Source: Actinomycetota bacterium (GTDB lineage Bacteria; Actinomycetota; Geothermincolia; Geothermincolales; RBG-13-55-18). Taken from it: 64,000 bases of DNA. The notes beneath the pieces are model-generated. The model was given only the letters and a program-made list of their open reading frames with translations, was not told the DNA's origin and did no database searches. Of this stretch, positions 19,106-29,215 are shown piece by piece. Positions within the stretch are counted from its first letter, which is position 1. Each line of letters opens with the position of its first letter. The DNA lies in contig JABLXL010000001.1 of the NCBI GenBank assembly GCA_013178005.1, forward strand, positions 81,385 to 145,384. The letters run 5' to 3'. Both the position numbers and the translations under genes were made by a program.

Positions 19106-19422
19106 CCTTCAACGCCTTCTTTTTGCCCGGGCCGCCATATAATATCCTGGAACACGAATACGAAAAGCTGGATCTAAACGAAGTCATCGGGTGCCCGGGC
19201 CGGCGTGCCGATACAAGGAGATCGCCTGCGATGTGGTGAATGGATTTCCTGAAGGGAAACGCAGGCTGAGCCTCTATGACAAGGCGCCTTTGGTTCAGAG
19301 ATCATGCGTGCATCGTGGCCAAGGTCGATCAGAAGGCCGGTTGAGCCTCCACCATTAGGGGCTCTCGGTCCAAGCCCGCTACCCCGTGGCGGGCAGGAAC
19401 GGAACGGACGAAGGAGAGGGGC

Positions 19423-20232
19423 ATGAAAGCAAAGGTCACCGCCATCACCTGTTGCCTTATTGCGCTGGCCCTTCTCGCGGGTTGCGGCGGGGGCGAGGAT
19501 GCCTCCGCCTGGGCACGAAAATGCCGCGATGCGGTCGCGGATTACGTTGAGGGCGGCGGTTACCTGGGGTTCAACCAGGAGACGGAGCTCGAGCTCTCCA
19601 CAAAGGAGGGCACGCTGAGGCAGTCGATATCGGCGGACGGCGAGATAATCTTCCCCGCGCGGCAAAGATACGAATATCGCGAGAAGGCCTCCAGCTCCTT
19701 GAAGCCAGGCGAGGAACAGGAGAACTCCTTTTCCTACCTCACCCTAGACGGCGGGCGCACCGCTTACGTCATGGGCCAGGCGCTCGCCACGCAGCTGGGA
19801 GTGCAGGGCTGGGTACACTACACTCCTCCCGAGGGACAGAACCGCTACTTCGATTACGCGGGCCTCATGGAGCGCCTGCTGTCACTGGGAGAGGACGCCG
19901 CGTGGGTGGGCTGGGAGGAGGTGGAGGGACAGAAGTGCGCCCATATCAGCTACGCGATCTCGGGCCGTGAGCTCATGGAGCTTCGCCTCCAGGAGAACCC
20001 GGCGCTAGAGGAACAGTACGAGGGGCTGGATCCCGACGAGGTCCTGGGCGAGATCACGGTGGAGGTCTGGATCGCGAAGCAAGACGAGCTGCCCCGCAGG
20101 GTGGCGGTGAGGCAATCCTCCACCCAGGGGGATATTAGCACCTCCAGCCGTATCGACATCGCCTTCCGCGCCTATGGCGAGGAGCCGCCCATGCCCATCG
20201 AGGCGCCGGCGGTCTTCACGGAGGCGAGTTGA
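19423..20232 (+). CDS. Secreted lipoprotein (LppX/LolA-like fold possible)
   Basis: Lipobox signal MKAKVTAITCCLIALALLAGCGGGED; remaining sequence like a beta-rich lipoprotein. Confidence 0.75.
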   Translation: MKAKVTAITCCLIALALLAGCGGGEDASAWARKCRDAVADYVEGGGYLGFNQETELELSTKEGTLRQSISADGEIIFPARQRYEYREKASSSLKPGEEQENSFSYLTLDGGRTAYVMGQALATQLGVQGWVHYTPPEGQNRYFDYAGLMERLLSLGEDAAWVGWEEVEGQKCAHISYAISGRELMELRLQENPALEEQYEGLDPDEVLGEITVEVWIAKQDELPRRVAVRQSSTQGDISTSSRIDIAFRAYGEEPPMPIEAPAVFTEAS

Positions 20233-20359
20233 GCCTTGGGGAGCGGGCCTGAAGCGGTCCCGGGGTGCTGATATAATACGCCTGATACGCCGTCCGGCCG
20301 CCGGCCGCTCGCGCTGGAGAGGAGGACGGCGCGGGAGGGGAAATAAAAAAGGAGGAACG

Positions 20360-20770
20360 ATGGAAGCAGCCGTCAAGCCGGCGTCATATGTCCTTATCCT
20401 GGTGAGCGTGGCCCTGGCCATCAGCGGCCAGATATGCCTGCGCCGCGGCATGGAGGTGGTCAAGGAGAGGACGGGCATGGAGGCGGGGGACCTCATGAAG
20501 AAGCCCCTCACCTTCGCGAAGGAGATCGCGATCACCTGGCTGGTGATGCTGGGGCTCTTCCTCTTCGTTGCCTCCGCGGGCTTCTGGCTGGTGGTGCTGG
20601 CGGACGTCCCCCTGGGGGTGGCATATCCCTTCGTGAGCCTCACCTACATAGTGGTCCTGCTCTACGACAGGTTCTTCGAGTCCTATCGCATCTCGCCCTG
20701 GAACTGGCTGGGGGTGGCCGCGATCGTAGCGGGAGTGATCATGATCTCCCTGGGCCGCACCTCGGCCTGA
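20360..20770 (+). CDS. Small EamA/SMR-like four-TM transporter (possible polyprenyl-linked sugar flippase subunit)
   Basis: MEAAVKPASYVLILVSVALAISGQICLRRGM...DVPLGVAYPFVSLTYIVVLLYDRFF...WNWLGVAAIVAGVIMISLG; GGAGG upstream of ATG 20360. Confidence 0.75.
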   Translation: MEAAVKPASYVLILVSVALAISGQICLRRGMEVVKERTGMEAGDLMKKPLTFAKEIAITWLVMLGLFLFVASAGFWLVVLADVPLGVAYPFVSLTYIVVLLYDRFFESYRISPWNWLGVAAIVAGVIMISLGRTSA

Positions 20771-20788
20771 TCCGCCCCGCGGAGGAGG

Positions 20789-21952
20789 ATGAAGATGAGG
20801 GTGCTGGTCGACGGCACTCCCTTCCTGATCGAAAAGACCGGCATCGGGCATTACACCGAGAACCTGGTCGCCCACCTGCGCCGGGTGGCGCCGGAGGTGG
20901 AGATCAGCCTCTTCGCCCTCTCGTTGCGGGGCGGCCATCGCCTGAAACGCGTGCCCACCGTGGAAGAAGTGGAGATAAAGGGCTACAACCTTCCCGCGAA
21001 CTTCCTCTACTATACCTGGTGGACAAGGACCTCCCTGTTTCCCGCGGAGAGCCTGGCGGGGGCCTTCGACGTCTTCCACGCCACCAACTACCAGGCGCCG
21101 GCGCTGCGCAGCGCCAAGCTGGTCACCACCGTTCACGACATCAACTTCGTGCGCTTCCCCGAGATGCAGAGCAAGGGGATCAGGCGTTTCATCGCCGCCA
21201 TGCCCCGCCTGCTGGAGCGATCGAGCATGGTGCTGGCGGATTCCCGTTTCACAGCGGAGGAGCTAAGGGACGAATACGAGCTGCCGGAGGAGAAAGTCCG
21301 GGTGGTCTATCCCGGCCTGAACCCGGTTTTTCTGCGCGTGCCTGACGCCGGGGAGACGGAGACGGCGTTGCGCGCCTACTGTCTCGAGCCCCCCTACCTC
21401 GCCTACATCGGAAACCTCCATCCGCGCAAGAACCTGGTGACCCTGGTGGAGGCCTTCGCGCGCCTGCGGGAGCGCGGCCTCGAGCACCGTTTGGCGGTCA
21501 TCGGGGGCGGGGGTCTGGGGAAGCTCAACAACGCCGAGTACCGCAAGCTGAGCCTCCGGGTGAGGGACCTGGGGCTCGAGGACGCGGTGGTCTTCACCGG
21601 GTATGTCCCGGACGAACGCCTGGTATCCCTGTTACGGGAGGCGGAGATGCTGGTCTTCCCCTCCATCTACGAGGGCTTCGGCCTGCCTCCCCTGGAGGCC
21701 ATGGCCTGCGGCGTTCCCGTAATCACCTCCCGCCGTTCATCCCTGCCCGAGGTGGTGGGAGACGCGGCCCTTTTGCTGGAGGACCCCCTTGACGCGGAGG
21801 AGATCGCCGGCTGCGTGGAGAGGTTGCTCGCCGACGGCGAGCTGCGCGCCCGACTGGTGGGGGAGGGATTGAAAAGGGCGGCCGCCTTCACCTGGGAGAA
21901 AGCCGCGAGGGAAGTCGCGGCCGTATATTCCGAGGTGGTGGAAGAGGCTTGA
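20789..21952 (+). CDS. Glycosyltransferase family 4
   Basis: VLVDGTPFLIEKTGIGHYTENLVAHL...TTVHDINFVRFP...AYIGNLHPRKNLVTLVEAF...VFPSIYEGFGLPPLEAMACGVPVITSRRSSLPEV. Confidence 0.93.
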   Translation: MKMRVLVDGTPFLIEKTGIGHYTENLVAHLRRVAPEVEISLFALSLRGGHRLKRVPTVEEVEIKGYNLPANFLYYTWWTRTSLFPAESLAGAFDVFHATNYQAPALRSAKLVTTVHDINFVRFPEMQSKGIRRFIAAMPRLLERSSMVLADSRFTAEELRDEYELPEEKVRVVYPGLNPVFLRVPDAGETETALRAYCLEPPYLAYIGNLHPRKNLVTLVEAFARLRERGLEHRLAVIGGGGLGKLNNAEYRKLSLRVRDLGLEDAVVFTGYVPDERLVSLLREAEMLVFPSIYEGFGLPPLEAMACGVPVITSRRSSLPEVVGDAALLLEDPLDAEEIAGCVERLLADGELRARLVGEGLKRAAAFTWEKAAREVAAVYSEVVEEA

Positions 21953-22959
21953 GCGCGGACAGGGTTTCCCTGGTGGCCACGGTGCTCAACGAGGCCGGAA
22001 ACCTCGGCGAGTGGTGGACGAGCATAGCGGGACAGACCCTTTCCCCCGACGAGGTGGTGGTGGTGGATGGAGGCTCCCGCGACGGCACGGTGGAGCTGCT
22101 GCGCGAGATGGCGGAAATGGCGCCCTTCCCGGTGCGCGTGGAGGTGCGCGAGGGCGTCAACATCGCCCGGGGGAGGAACAAGGCCATACGCCTGGCCGCC
22201 CACGATATCATCGCGGTGACCGACGCCGGTTGCGTGCTGGCCCCCGACTGGCTGGAGAGGATAACCGCCCCCTTGCGCGGAGGCGGCGGGATAGACCTGG
22301 TGGCGGGGTTCTACCAACCGCTGACCGGGAACTGGTTCGAGGAGGTATCGGCATGCGCCACCCTCCCCCTGCCCTGGGAGGCGCGGGAAGGGCGTTTCAT
22401 GCCCTCTTCCCGTTCCATCGCCTTCAGGCGCCGGGTATGGGAAAGGGCGGGCGGCTACCCGGAGTGGCTGGACATCGGAGAGGACATGTATTTCAACCAC
22501 GCCTGGAAGGGCCTGGGCATGGCGCACAAGCTGGAGAAGGAAGCCCTCGTTTACTGGCGCATGCGCGGCGACCTCCGCTCCCTGCTGCGCCAGTACTTCC
22601 TCTACGCCAGGGGGGACGGGGAATCGGGCATGTATCCGCAACGCCACCTGCTGCGTTTCGCCACCTACGGATGGCTGGCCTTTGTGGTGCTGCCGGGGAG
22701 GGGCAGGCGGTTCCTGCCGGCCACGGCAGCGGCGGGGTCGCTCTACGCCGGCAGGCGATGGTTGCGCATACCGGTTTACCTGCAGGGCAGGGGGGCGGGG
22801 GAGAAAGCCGCGGCGGTTCCCGCCGTCGCCGCGCTCATGCTGGGCATCGACGCCGCGAAGATGGCCGGTTACCTGGCCGGGCTGGCGAGGAGGTCGCCTA
22901 TCCTGCGTGGACGGCGCGAGACGGAGCAGGCGGCGACCGGGGGGCGAGACGCGGGATGA
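21949..22959 (+). CDS. Glycosyltransferase family 2
   Basis: SLVATVLNEAGNLGEWWTSIAGQTLSPDEVVVVDGGSRDGT...; TTG start overlaps the previous TGA. Confidence 0.9.
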   Translation: MSADRVSLVATVLNEAGNLGEWWTSIAGQTLSPDEVVVVDGGSRDGTVELLREMAEMAPFPVRVEVREGVNIARGRNKAIRLAAHDIIAVTDAGCVLAPDWLERITAPLRGGGGIDLVAGFYQPLTGNWFEEVSACATLPLPWEAREGRFMPSSRSIAFRRRVWERAGGYPEWLDIGEDMYFNHAWKGLGMAHKLEKEALVYWRMRGDLRSLLRQYFLYARGDGESGMYPQRHLLRFATYGWLAFVVLPGRGRRFLPATAAAGSLYAGRRWLRIPVYLQGRGAGEKAAAVPAVAALMLGIDAAKMAGYLAGLARRSPILRGRRETEQAATGGRDAG

Positions 22960-23825
22960 CGAGGGCATCGCTGGTGGTCGTCAATTACAATACCGCGTCC
23001 GACCTCCGCGCGTGCCTCGACTCGGCGCGGGAGAAACTGGGGGGCGTCGAGGTGGTGGTGGTTGACAACGGCTCCACGGACGGAAGCGTTGAGATGGTCC
23101 GGGAAGAGTTTCCGTGGGTGCGCCTGGTGGAAAACCCCGGCAATCCGGGTTACGCGTCCGCCTGCAACCGCGGATTGCGGGCCGCATCGAGTCCTTACGT
23201 CTTCATCCTCAACAGCGACGTGGTTTTCGTGGAGGGGGGGATGGAGGAGGTGCTGGATTTCATGGACGAGCGTCCCGAGGCGGGGGCCTTGGGCCCGCTG
23301 GTGCTGAACCCCGACGGCAGCGCGCAGATGTCCTGCCGGCGCTTCCCGAGCATGCTGGAGAACGCCGTGCACGGCCTGCTCGGTGACCTGTGGCCCGACA
23401 ACCCCCTTACCAGGTCTTACCAGATGAAAGACCTCGAACGAAACGAGCCCTGCGAGGTGGACTGGGTATCCGGGGCGGCCATGCTGCTGCGCCGGGAGGC
23501 CGCGGAGCGGGTGGGCGGATTCGACGAAACCTATTTCATGTACGTGGAGGACGTGGACATCTGCTGGCGCCTCCGCGAGGCGGGATACCGCGTGTTCTTT
23601 CACCCCGGCTTTCGCCTCGTTCACCACATTGGTAAAACAAGCTCGCAGCAGTCCACGCGCATGCTCTACCACCACCACCGCAGCATGTTCATCTTCTTCC
23701 GCAAGCGCTACCGGGGATGGAGGGGATGGCTGCTCCTCCCGCCGGTGACGGCGGGCCTGGCGGCGAGGTTCGCGCTGAGCCTCGCCATCCAGAGGGCGCG
23801 TGCGGTTCGGAGAGAGGCTGGATGA
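22956..23825 (+). CDS. Glycosyltransferase family 2 (rhamnosyltransferase-like)
   Basis: MTRASLVVVNYNTASDLRACLDSAREK...VVVVDNGSTDGSVEMV...FILNSDV...GGFDETYFMYVEDVDICWRLREAGY; ATGA overlap with upstream gene; hidden inside track ORF 22011-23825. Confidence 0.92.
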   Translation: MTRASLVVVNYNTASDLRACLDSAREKLGGVEVVVVDNGSTDGSVEMVREEFPWVRLVENPGNPGYASACNRGLRAASSPYVFILNSDVVFVEGGMEEVLDFMDERPEAGALGPLVLNPDGSAQMSCRRFPSMLENAVHGLLGDLWPDNPLTRSYQMKDLERNEPCEVDWVSGAAMLLRREAAERVGGFDETYFMYVEDVDICWRLREAGYRVFFHPGFRLVHHIGKTSSQQSTRMLYHHHRSMFIFFRKRYRGWRGWLLLPPVTAGLAARFALSLAIQRARAVRREAG

Positions 23826-23985
23826 GTTCCGGGAGGCCGGGTGATGCCCGCATGTGGCTTGCCCGGCATGGTTGAGCGCCGGGAGCGAATAGATGGGGCA
23901 GACGGGGAAAGCAGGCCAAGTGATGCAAGCGGGCGGCATCGCAGGCATGATTGGCGCTTAGGAGCGAATAGATGGGGCAGACGGG
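23814..23985. repeat. Imperfect ~79-bp tandem duplication of the 5' leader and start region of the next CDS
   Basis: GGAGCGAATAGATGGGGCAGACGGG occurs at ~23882 and ~23961; flanking GCATG(G/A)TTG...GCGC also duplicated. Confidence 0.85.
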
Positions 23986-25588
23986 CAGCAAGAAGGCGAT
24001 TATCATAGGAGCGGGACCGGCAGGCCTCACCGCGGCCTACGAACTGCTTGACCGCACGGATATCAAGCCTGTGGTGCTTGAGGCCTCGGACACGGTGGGG
24101 GGGATATCGCGCACCGTCGTTTACAAGGGAAACCGCATGGATATCGGCGGCCACCGTTTTTTCTCCAAATCGGACAGGGTGATGGAATGGTGGCTGAACC
24201 TCTTTCCCCTGCAGGGAGCCCCTGCCCGTGACGGCATGCCGGCTTCTCGCGAAAACCTCGCGGAGTACGCCTGGAGAAGGGGTCTGGGCGAAAGGGAGGC
24301 CAGGCGCATACCCGCTCCCGACCCGGAGGTGGAGGATGAAGTCATGCTGGTGCGCGAGCGCCTCTCGCGCATCCTTTTCGAGGGCAAGCTGTATGACTAT
24401 CCCGTCTCGCTGAGCCTCGCCACCTTGCGCAACCTGGGCATGGCGCGAGCCCTCAGGGTGGGCGCGAGTTACGCCCGGGCTCGCCTCTTCCCCATACGCG
24501 AGGAGAACTCGCTCGAGGACTTCATGGTCAACCGCTTCGGCAGGGAGCTCTACCAAACCTTCTTCAAGGATTACACGGAGAAGGTGTGGGGGGTGCCGTG
24601 CTCCGAGATCGATCCCTCGTGGGGAGCGCAGAGGATCAAGGGGTTGTCCGTCGCCAAGGCTGCCGCGCATGCCGTAAAGAGCGCCTTGCGGAAAGAGGGA
24701 TCGGTGGAGCAGAAGGACGTCGAGACCAGCCTCATAGAGCGCTTCATGTACCCGAAGTACGGTCCCGGACAGCTCTGGGAGAAAGTGGCGAGCCTGGTGG
24801 AGGAGGGCGGCGGTGAGGTCCGCCGGTCCACGCGCGTCGTTGCCCTGGAGCGACGGGGGAACGCGGTGACGGCGGTGGTGGCCGAGGGCACGGGAGGAGA
24901 GAGGGAGAGGCACGAAGGCGACTATTTCCTGTCCACCATGCCCGTGAGCGAGCTCGTGGAGGCCCTCGGGGGCGGGGTGCCCCCAGAGGTGAGGGAGGTC
25001 GCGAAAGGCCTCGCGTACCGCAACTTCGTCACCGTTGGCCTGCTGCTACGCAGGCTGCCCCTGCGGGGTGGGTCCGGAAAGGGGCCTTCCGGCGAGCTAA
25101 CCAGGGACAACTGGATATACGTGCAGGAAAAGCACCTCAAGGTCAGCCGCCTACAGGTCTTCAACAACTGGAGCCCCTACCTGGTAGCCGACCCGGAAAA
25201 GGTTTGGGTGGGCATGGAATACATATGCGGAGACAAAGACCTGATCTGGAGCATGCCGGAAGAGGAGATGCTGCGCCTCGCGGTCTCTGAGATGAAGGAG
25301 ATCGCCGTCCTGGAGGACGCCGACGTGCTGGACGGAGTGGTGGTGAGGATGCCCAAGGTCTACCCCGCATACTTCGGCACCTACGGGCGTTTCAACGTGG
25401 TCAGGGATTACCTCGACGGTTTCGAGAACCTGTTCCTGGTGGGCAGGAACGGCATGCACCGCTACAACAACCAGGACCACTCCATGCTCACCGCCATGAC
25501 CGCGGTGGACATCATACTCGAGGGCGCACACGAAAAGGATGAAATCTGGTCCGTCAACGTCGAAGAGGAATACCATGAGGAGAGGTAG
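23972..25588 (+). CDS. NAD(P)/FAD-dependent oxidoreductase (protoporphyrinogen oxidase / UDP-galactopyranose mutase-like superfamily)
   Basis: [63 protein letters not shown]-terminal [24 protein letters not shown]. Confidence 0.88.
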   Translation: MGQTGSKKAIIIGAGPAGLTAAYELLDRTDIKPVVLEASDTVGGISRTVVYKGNRMDIGGHRFFSKSDRVMEWWLNLFPLQGAPARDGMPASRENLAEYAWRRGLGEREARRIPAPDPEVEDEVMLVRERLSRILFEGKLYDYPVSLSLATLRNLGMARALRVGASYARARLFPIREENSLEDFMVNRFGRELYQTFFKDYTEKVWGVPCSEIDPSWGAQRIKGLSVAKAAAHAVKSALRKEGSVEQKDVETSLIERFMYPKYGPGQLWEKVASLVEEGGGEVRRSTRVVALERRGNAVTAVVAEGTGGERERHEGDYFLSTMPVSELVEALGGGVPPEVREVAKGLAYRNFVTVGLLLRRLPLRGGSGKGPSGELTRDNWIYVQEKHLKVSRLQVFNNWSPYLVADPEKVWVGMEYICGDKDLIWSMPEEEMLRLAVSEMKEIAVLEDADVLDGVVVRMPKVYPAYFGTYGRFNVVRDYLDGFENLFLVGRNGMHRYNNQDHSMLTAMTAVDIILEGAHEKDEIWSVNVEEEYHEER

Positions 25589-26966
25589 GGACGGCCTCCG
25601 CCGGTTAATCATTGCCTTGGCTTTGGCGGCGGCGGTGGGGCTATCCCTATGGGGAATGGTCGAGGACGTGCATAACACCCGTGAGTACGGGGGCGTGGAC
25701 TTAAGGAACAGGGTGGTGGGGGCGCGCCTGCTCGGGGAAGGCCTCGATCCCTATTATTTCAAGTGGTCGGAGGAATACCCGGATACCCTCCTCGATCCCA
25801 TGGACAACCCCGACAACGCGGTAAGCAGGATAACCGTGCCACCCACCCTGCTGGTCCTTCACCTGCCCCTCTCCGGACTCCCCTACGCCACGCAGCGCAC
25901 GCTCTGGCTCATGGGCCAGTGGCTGCTCCTGCTCGCGAGCATCTACCTTTTCGCTCGCTGCGCGCCCTCGAGGAGTGTGGCGGCGCTGGTTTGGATCGCC
26001 GGCCTCCTGCTCTCCGCCACCCCCTTCTGGCGATTTCATGTCGAGAGAGGGCAGGTATACGCGCTCTACGCCTTCCTGGTCGCCCTGTCTTACTGGTCGT
26101 GCATGCGGTTACAGGCGAGGCGAAGCGCGGCTTTCGCGGGGGGCCTGATCCTGGGAGCCCTCGCCGCCCTGCGGCCCACCTTCATCTTCATGGCCGTTCC
26201 CCTGCTGGTTTTCGGCAAGTGGAGGATATGCGCCGGCATGGCGTGCGGGCTGGTCGTCCTGGTGCTCATTTGCGCTCCGTTCACGGGCATATCCACCTGG
26301 AGGAGCTACGTGCGCGCCATGCGACAGCACGAGGGAGACAACATAGGTGTCAATCAGCCCATAGGAAGCCCTTATACCGATCGGGTGATCGAGGGCATGG
26401 ACAACCTTGGGGCATACATGCAATATCCGCCCGTGAACACCTCGGTTCAGTGGTATTTTCGTTACCGTTTCCAGGTGGACGTCATGGGCGGTCCCCTGGT
26501 CTTGATGATGGCTGCCGCCGTCCTCTTGTTGGCCTTCATCACCCTGCCCTTCCGCGGCCGCGCTGCCTCCATGGCGGCGATATACATGATGGGGTCGCTT
26601 ACGGTTCTGGTGTCGGAGTATTTCCTACCCGCCGTGAAGCCGTCGTATGTGAACATCCTGTGGCTGCTCCCCGTGGAATTCGCCGTCCTGGAAGGCCGCT
26701 CCATCGCCTCGCTCAAGAGGTGGAAATGGATGGCGGCTTCGCTCGTTCTCTCGGCGGGCATATATTTCAACGTGGCCGTATTCCGGTACGGCGGAGACGC
26801 CCTGCTGGCGGAATCCCTGGTCCTTGCGGCTTTCTTGTGGACGGCGCTCTGTTTGCTGCAGGAATCCCCCGGCAAAGCGAGCGGGCGGCGCGCCGCCTCT
26901 TCCGAAAAACAAGTTCTCGAGGCATGGCAACTGTTCGGGGACGGGTTGGTGGAGAAGCTCTCATGA
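25575..26966 (+). CDS. GT87/DUF2029-like integral membrane glycosyltransferase
   Basis: Polytopic; [61 protein letters not shown]...; overlaps the previous stop. Confidence 0.75.
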   Translation: MRRGRDGLRRLIIALALAAAVGLSLWGMVEDVHNTREYGGVDLRNRVVGARLLGEGLDPYYFKWSEEYPDTLLDPMDNPDNAVSRITVPPTLLVLHLPLSGLPYATQRTLWLMGQWLLLLASIYLFARCAPSRSVAALVWIAGLLLSATPFWRFHVERGQVYALYAFLVALSYWSCMRLQARRSAAFAGGLILGALAALRPTFIFMAVPLLVFGKWRICAGMACGLVVLVLICAPFTGISTWRSYVRAMRQHEGDNIGVNQPIGSPYTDRVIEGMDNLGAYMQYPPVNTSVQWYFRYRFQVDVMGGPLVLMMAAAVLLLAFITLPFRGRAASMAAIYMMGSLTVLVSEYFLPAVKPSYVNILWLLPVEFAVLEGRSIASLKRWKWMAASLVLSAGIYFNVAVFRYGGDALLAESLVLAAFLWTALCLLQESPGKASGRRAASSEKQVLEAWQLFGDGLVEKLS

Positions 26967-29215
26967 TCGCCCTCAAAGCCCTCGCGCTCGTCGCCTTCCT
27001 GCTCTTGCCGGGATGGCTCGCCGTTTCCCTGCTGGAGGGAAAAAGCGGCGTACGCGGGATGAGAGATGGTGAGGGCTCATGCGACGAGGAAGGCGAGCCC
27101 TCCTCCGCGCACTTGCTGGACGGCAAGGAGAGACTCTTCCTCGCCGCCGCGCTGGGGACGGGGATCGTCTCGTTGTGCGCCCTGATCCTGGCGCTGGCAT
27201 CGGCTTACCGCCTGTGGTCGCTGCTCTTGCTGGTGGCCCTGTTGTGTGTACCCATGGCGGTGTTGGGGAGGCAAAGTCTTTCCTGGCCGCTGCGCCTGGG
27301 ACGCAAAGACTACCTGATCTGCCTGGCGCTGGTGGCGGTGGCCCTGGTACTCGTGTCGCCTCCGGGAAAGATCGTCTTCGGCTGGTCGGACGTGGGTGTC
27401 TATGCCAATATAGCGGCGCTCATCGAGCGAACGGGAGGACAATCCTTCGACGATCCCCTGGTTGTCAAGGTCGATCCAGAGCGCCGTGAATTGCTTTATG
27501 TCCCGAATGATGGTCCCAACAGTCACTTCGAGGCTTACCAGAACAAGGCCTTTTATATCACGGATATGGAAAGCGGAACCATAACCCCACAGTTTTACTA
27601 CCTGTGGCCTTCACTCATGGCGGTGTTCGCTTCATTTCTTGGCCTTGCGAACATGTTCTGGGCGGTTACCGCAGCCGGGGTCATGGCACTCTGGGGCTTT
27701 TTCCTTCTGGCCAAGAGGATGCTCGGCTCGAGGTGGGGATTGTTGGCAACCGTCTATATGGCGATAACGCCCATCTTCCTTTATTTCGCGAAATATACCA
27801 CGAGCGAGATGATGAACCTGTTTCTCTTTCTGGGTGCGTCGATTTGCTTTTCGGCTTACCTTAAGAAGAGGTGTGCAGAGAAAGGCGGAGATGCAGGCCG
27901 GCTAGCCGTCGGTGCGGCGGTTTTTTTAATCTTGGGATTCCTGTGCCGCATCGATTTTATTCTCGCATTGGTTCCGATCATTTTCTTCTTTGCGGTAAAA
28001 AGCTTGGCCGGACGTTTCTCAAGAGATGATTTTTTGTTCATCATATTGACGATATTCGGTGCCCTGCTATCTTTGCTGATAGGCAGTATTTTTTCCGCAC
28101 CCTATTTTTATGATGTCTTGGGTGTTTTCGAATCGCGCATAGGATGGTCAAGGGTTTTTTCGGGAATTCTCTTCTTGGTTGCACTTGCGCTTGTTCTTGC
28201 TTACGCGCGGCGTTTAGGTCGCAATCACACCGGGATGTTTGCAAAAAAGCACTTCAACCTCCGAATAGCGTTTGTGTCATTGCTTTGGGTTGTCATGATG
28301 GGTTTGTTTACCTTCCTCTACTTTGTCAGGCCACATGGAGCGGGGACGCAGGGAGTCTACGGTGGGCTGAACGCCATCATGGGACCGTTGTACAAGGAGG
28401 AGACCCTGGTAAGGTGGGGTTGGTATTTTTCTTTCCTCGGCGTGCTAGCCATCTACTTGGGCTATGCATTGTGGTTGACGGTTAGAAGGGATTTTCCTAG
28501 CATCCTGATGGGCGTAATCGGGCTCGCTTTCACGCTCATCTATAGCTGGGACCTGCACAATACGCCGTTGCACATTCTGTCTATGCGCAGGCTTGTTCCC
28601 GTGATCCTTCCCCTGGCTACGATAATGGTGATTTTTGTTCTAAAAAGAGCGGTCGAGGCCGGGGCAAGGTCAGCCCGCGGGCGGTGGTGGGGACGGGTTG
28701 CGCTGGCTGTGTCGGGCGTGGCTTTCCTGTACCTGTTCTTCTACGCCGCGAACGTTTCTGTGCCCGTCATGGGGCTTGCTGAGGGCGGGAACCAGATGGA
28801 GCTTTGTGAGCGGATAGCGGAATCGGTGGAGAGCAACGCAGTGGTGCTCATGGACTATCATATGGGCGATCTATATGGGGCGCCCTTGCGATGCTTTTTC
28901 GGGGTGGAGAACGCATGGTTGACTGAGAATGAGGTCCTGAGGACGGACCTACATGATCTGCTCATGGATTTAGGGTTTCCGGAAACCCCCGTATATCTTC
29001 TCTGGAGGGAGAGCATGAGCGGCGATTCGTTCGAAATCCAGGAGGGGCTGGCGCTGGAGGAGGCCGGGGAGTACAGGTGGAGAGAGGAGGCCTTGCAGAG
29101 CAGTTTCACCCATAGACCAGAGGGTCGGACCCGTTTTATTGAGAAGATCGAGTTGCTTAGACTCAGGGACTCGGATATCGGGAAAGAGGCCAAAGGGATC
29201 ATCGGCAATGAATAA
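26963..29215 (+). CDS. GT-C (GT39-like) integral membrane protein
   Basis: [24 protein letters not shown]...; ATGA overlap with previous gene; many TM segments; sits at the end of track ORF 25763-29215. Confidence 0.75.
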   Translation: MIALKALALVAFLLLPGWLAVSLLEGKSGVRGMRDGEGSCDEEGEPSSAHLLDGKERLFLAAALGTGIVSLCALILALASAYRLWSLLLLVALLCVPMAVLGRQSLSWPLRLGRKDYLICLALVAVALVLVSPPGKIVFGWSDVGVYANIAALIERTGGQSFDDPLVVKVDPERRELLYVPNDGPNSHFEAYQNKAFYITDMESGTITPQFYYLWPSLMAVFASFLGLANMFWAVTAAGVMALWGFFLLAKRMLGSRWGLLATVYMAITPIFLYFAKYTTSEMMNLFLFLGASICFSAYLKKRCAEKGGDAGRLAVGAAVFLILGFLCRIDFILALVPIIFFFAVKSLAGRFSRDDFLFIILTIFGALLSLLIGSIFSAPYFYDVLGVFESRIGWSRVFSGILFLVALALVLAYARRLGRNHTGMFAKKHFNLRIAFVSLLWVVMMGLFTFLYFVRPHGAGTQGVYGGLNAIMGPLYKEETLVRWGWYFSFLGVLAIYLGYALWLTVRRDFPSILMGVIGLAFTLIYSWDLHNTPLHILSMRRLVPVILPLATIMVIFVLKRAVEAGARSARGRWWGRVALAVSGVAFLYLFFYAANVSVPVMGLAEGGNQMELCERIAESVESNAVVLMDYHMGDLYGAPLRCFFGVENAWLTENEVLRTDLHDLLMDLGFPETPVYLLWRESMSGDSFEIQEGLALEEAGEYRWREEALQSSFTHRPEGRTRFIEKIELLRLRDSDIGKEAKGIIGNE

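Noticed and set aside
18808-19155. 115-aa minus ORF
   Set aside because: Overlaps the degenerate repeat region; composition and lack of domain suggest it is spurious.
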